From: JANQIV01 sp050117315
Lineage (GTDB): Bacteria > Bacteroidota > Ignavibacteria > Ignavibacteriales > Melioribacteraceae
Assembly (NCBI GenBank): GCA_050117315.1
Contig: JASFMY010000197.1
Coordinates: 1 to 6,642, forward strand
Direction: 5' to 3'
DNA length: 6,642 nt
Below the pieces are notes generated by a model. That model did no database searches and had not been told where the DNA came from. It worked only from the letters and a program-made list of their open reading frames with translations. Positions 6,088 through 6,642 of the stretch are shown here, in pieces; position 1 is the first letter of the stretch, and each line of letters begins with the position of its first letter. A program made the position numbers and the translations under genes.

Positions 6088-6513
6088 ATGGCTTTATGGA
6101 AACCAAAGCAGAGAAGCGGAAATAACTTTGTATTTACGGAAATAGCCGGAACAAATAAACTGGAAGAACTTACAATAAACGGTATACTAAAAGATTTGAG
6201 TTACGACCAGAAAGGCAGATTAACAAACGATGATTTTACCGTAGTAAGCGACATAGAATACAACTACCGGAACTTACCGTTGAGCCTAATTTCCAACGAC
6301 AATGATTATGAGTACAGTTACAATGCATCCGGGGAAAGAATAATAAAGATTTATCCGCCGAAGCCATTTTTTTGGCGAAGGAGGGTAAAGGACCACCTTG
6401 GCAGTATAAGAACAACTATTGATGAATACGGCGCAGTTGACCTATTCTGTTGCTGTCCAACCTACGCCGCTTCTTTTCTGATTTATGGGTTGAAATTCCT
6501 TCAATATTATTAG
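6088..6513 (+). pseudogene. Second RHS gene remnant with internal replacement
   Basis: The frame from ATG 6088 to TAG 6513 could encode 141 residues, but only about 6145-6440 is RHS-like. AGTNKLEELTINGILKDLSY, YNYRNLPLSLIS and YEYSYNASGERIIKI align with visible residues of the intact gene around 889-954 (SGKHRLKKININGSDSYYAY, YNFRNQPTAM, YLYTYNSSGERIEKI). KDHLGSIRTTIDEYGAV aligns with 1018-1034. The 63 codons that separate these blocks in the intact gene are missing and replaced by 12 codons encoding YPPKPFFWRRRV. After GAV (about 6440) the sequence becomes Cys- and Phe-rich (DLFCCCPTYAASF) and unlike RHS. With no head, a broken core, no DPTG and no tip, it is a decayed fragment. The YD-repeat part is too diverged from the intact gene to be a recent local copy. 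Confidence 0.85.
6352..6387 (+). repeat. 36-bp palindromic insertion in the RHS remnant
   Basis: CCGCC (6355-6359) faces GGAGG (6380-6384) with one mismatch, GAA faces GAA as a symmetric internal loop, and GCC (6363-6365) pairs with GGC (6374-6376) around an eight-base T-rich loop. The ends TAT (6352-6354) and GTA (6385-6387) complete the symmetry with one T-G pair. The palindrome fills exactly the non-homologous stretch between the two RHS blocks and keeps the frame (12 codons). Confidence 0.7.
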
Positions 6514-6642
6514 TCTCAAACTAAAATTGGCTTACTATTAATTACCTCTATTATAAAATGACTGAATATTAATTACTTTCTTTCTACTCTGTAGAATATA
6601 AATCTAATTAACTCTTTTCTAATTTTAATTTGGAGGTTTATT
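6441..6642 (+). other. AT-rich stretch without recognised gene; possible ribosome binding site at the right edge
   Basis: RHS similarity ends near 6440. From there to the edge the sequence is AT-rich, especially after 6513, with frequent stops in all frames I read. I see no tRNA, repeat or clear terminator. A GGAGG at 6632-6636, six bases from the edge, would suit a ribosome binding site for a gene starting just outside the window, but no start codon is visible. Confidence 0.4.

Noticed and set aside
6441..6642. Insertion-sequence end or transposase fragment at the right edge
   Set aside because: I found no transposase-like reading frame on either strand and no terminal inverted repeat or target duplication that I could support.

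Overview
The window looks like part of a low-GC Bacteroidota (or closely related FCB-group) genome. This rests on the RHS core wording (KDHLGSIRTT, KFTEKERDEESGYDY, LARYYDSKLG), a lipoprotein with an LLSC lipobox, and the lack of strong Shine-Dalgarno sequences before most starts. It is an accessory, recombination-prone polymorphic-toxin locus. Genus and species cannot be told from the sequence.

Region by region: (1) 1-3905 is the 3' part of one very large gene, open at the left edge. It encodes at least seven fibronectin type III (FN3) modules, an Ig-like linker domain, about ten RHS/YD repeats, a RHS core ending in DPTG, and a variable C-terminal tip of 182 residues. The first two visible FN3 modules are a near-copy of the next two. 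(2) 3907-4146, one base after its stop, encodes a 79-residue protein with two membrane helices, the probable immunity partner of the tip. (3) 4147-4275 is intergenic DNA with three hairpins. (4) 4276-4473 is a displaced copy of the 3' end of the RHS core, cut off just before the toxin junction, followed by a small orphan reading frame (4481-4789). (5) 4813-5790 encodes a 325-residue lipoprotein with beta-propeller-like repeats. (6) 5791-6087 has no gene but is rich in structure: a terminator-like hairpin and a roughly 170-base nested inverted-repeat element. (7) 6088-6513 holds a second, more diverged RHS remnant. In it, 63 codons of the core are replaced in frame by a 36-base palindrome. (8) 6441-6642 is AT-rich DNA with no recognised content, ending in a GGAGG.

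How it fits together: the intact gene is a surface or secreted FN3-RHS toxin whose RHS cage would carry and release the C-terminal tip, and the small membrane protein would protect the producer. Downstream are the debris of earlier or alternative tips, as known for rhs loci that swap C-terminal cassettes by recombination in the conserved core. The most unusual point is that both RHS fragments are immediately preceded by related intergenic modules: an AGGCTG/CAGCCT hairpin, then TTAC(A/G)TAAC, then a CGCCC/GCGGG hairpin. One of these is expanded into a branched inverted-repeat element. I infer, without proof, that this module could be a recombination or cassette boundary. The toxin activity, the role of the lipoprotein and the nature of the element are not established by sequence alone.
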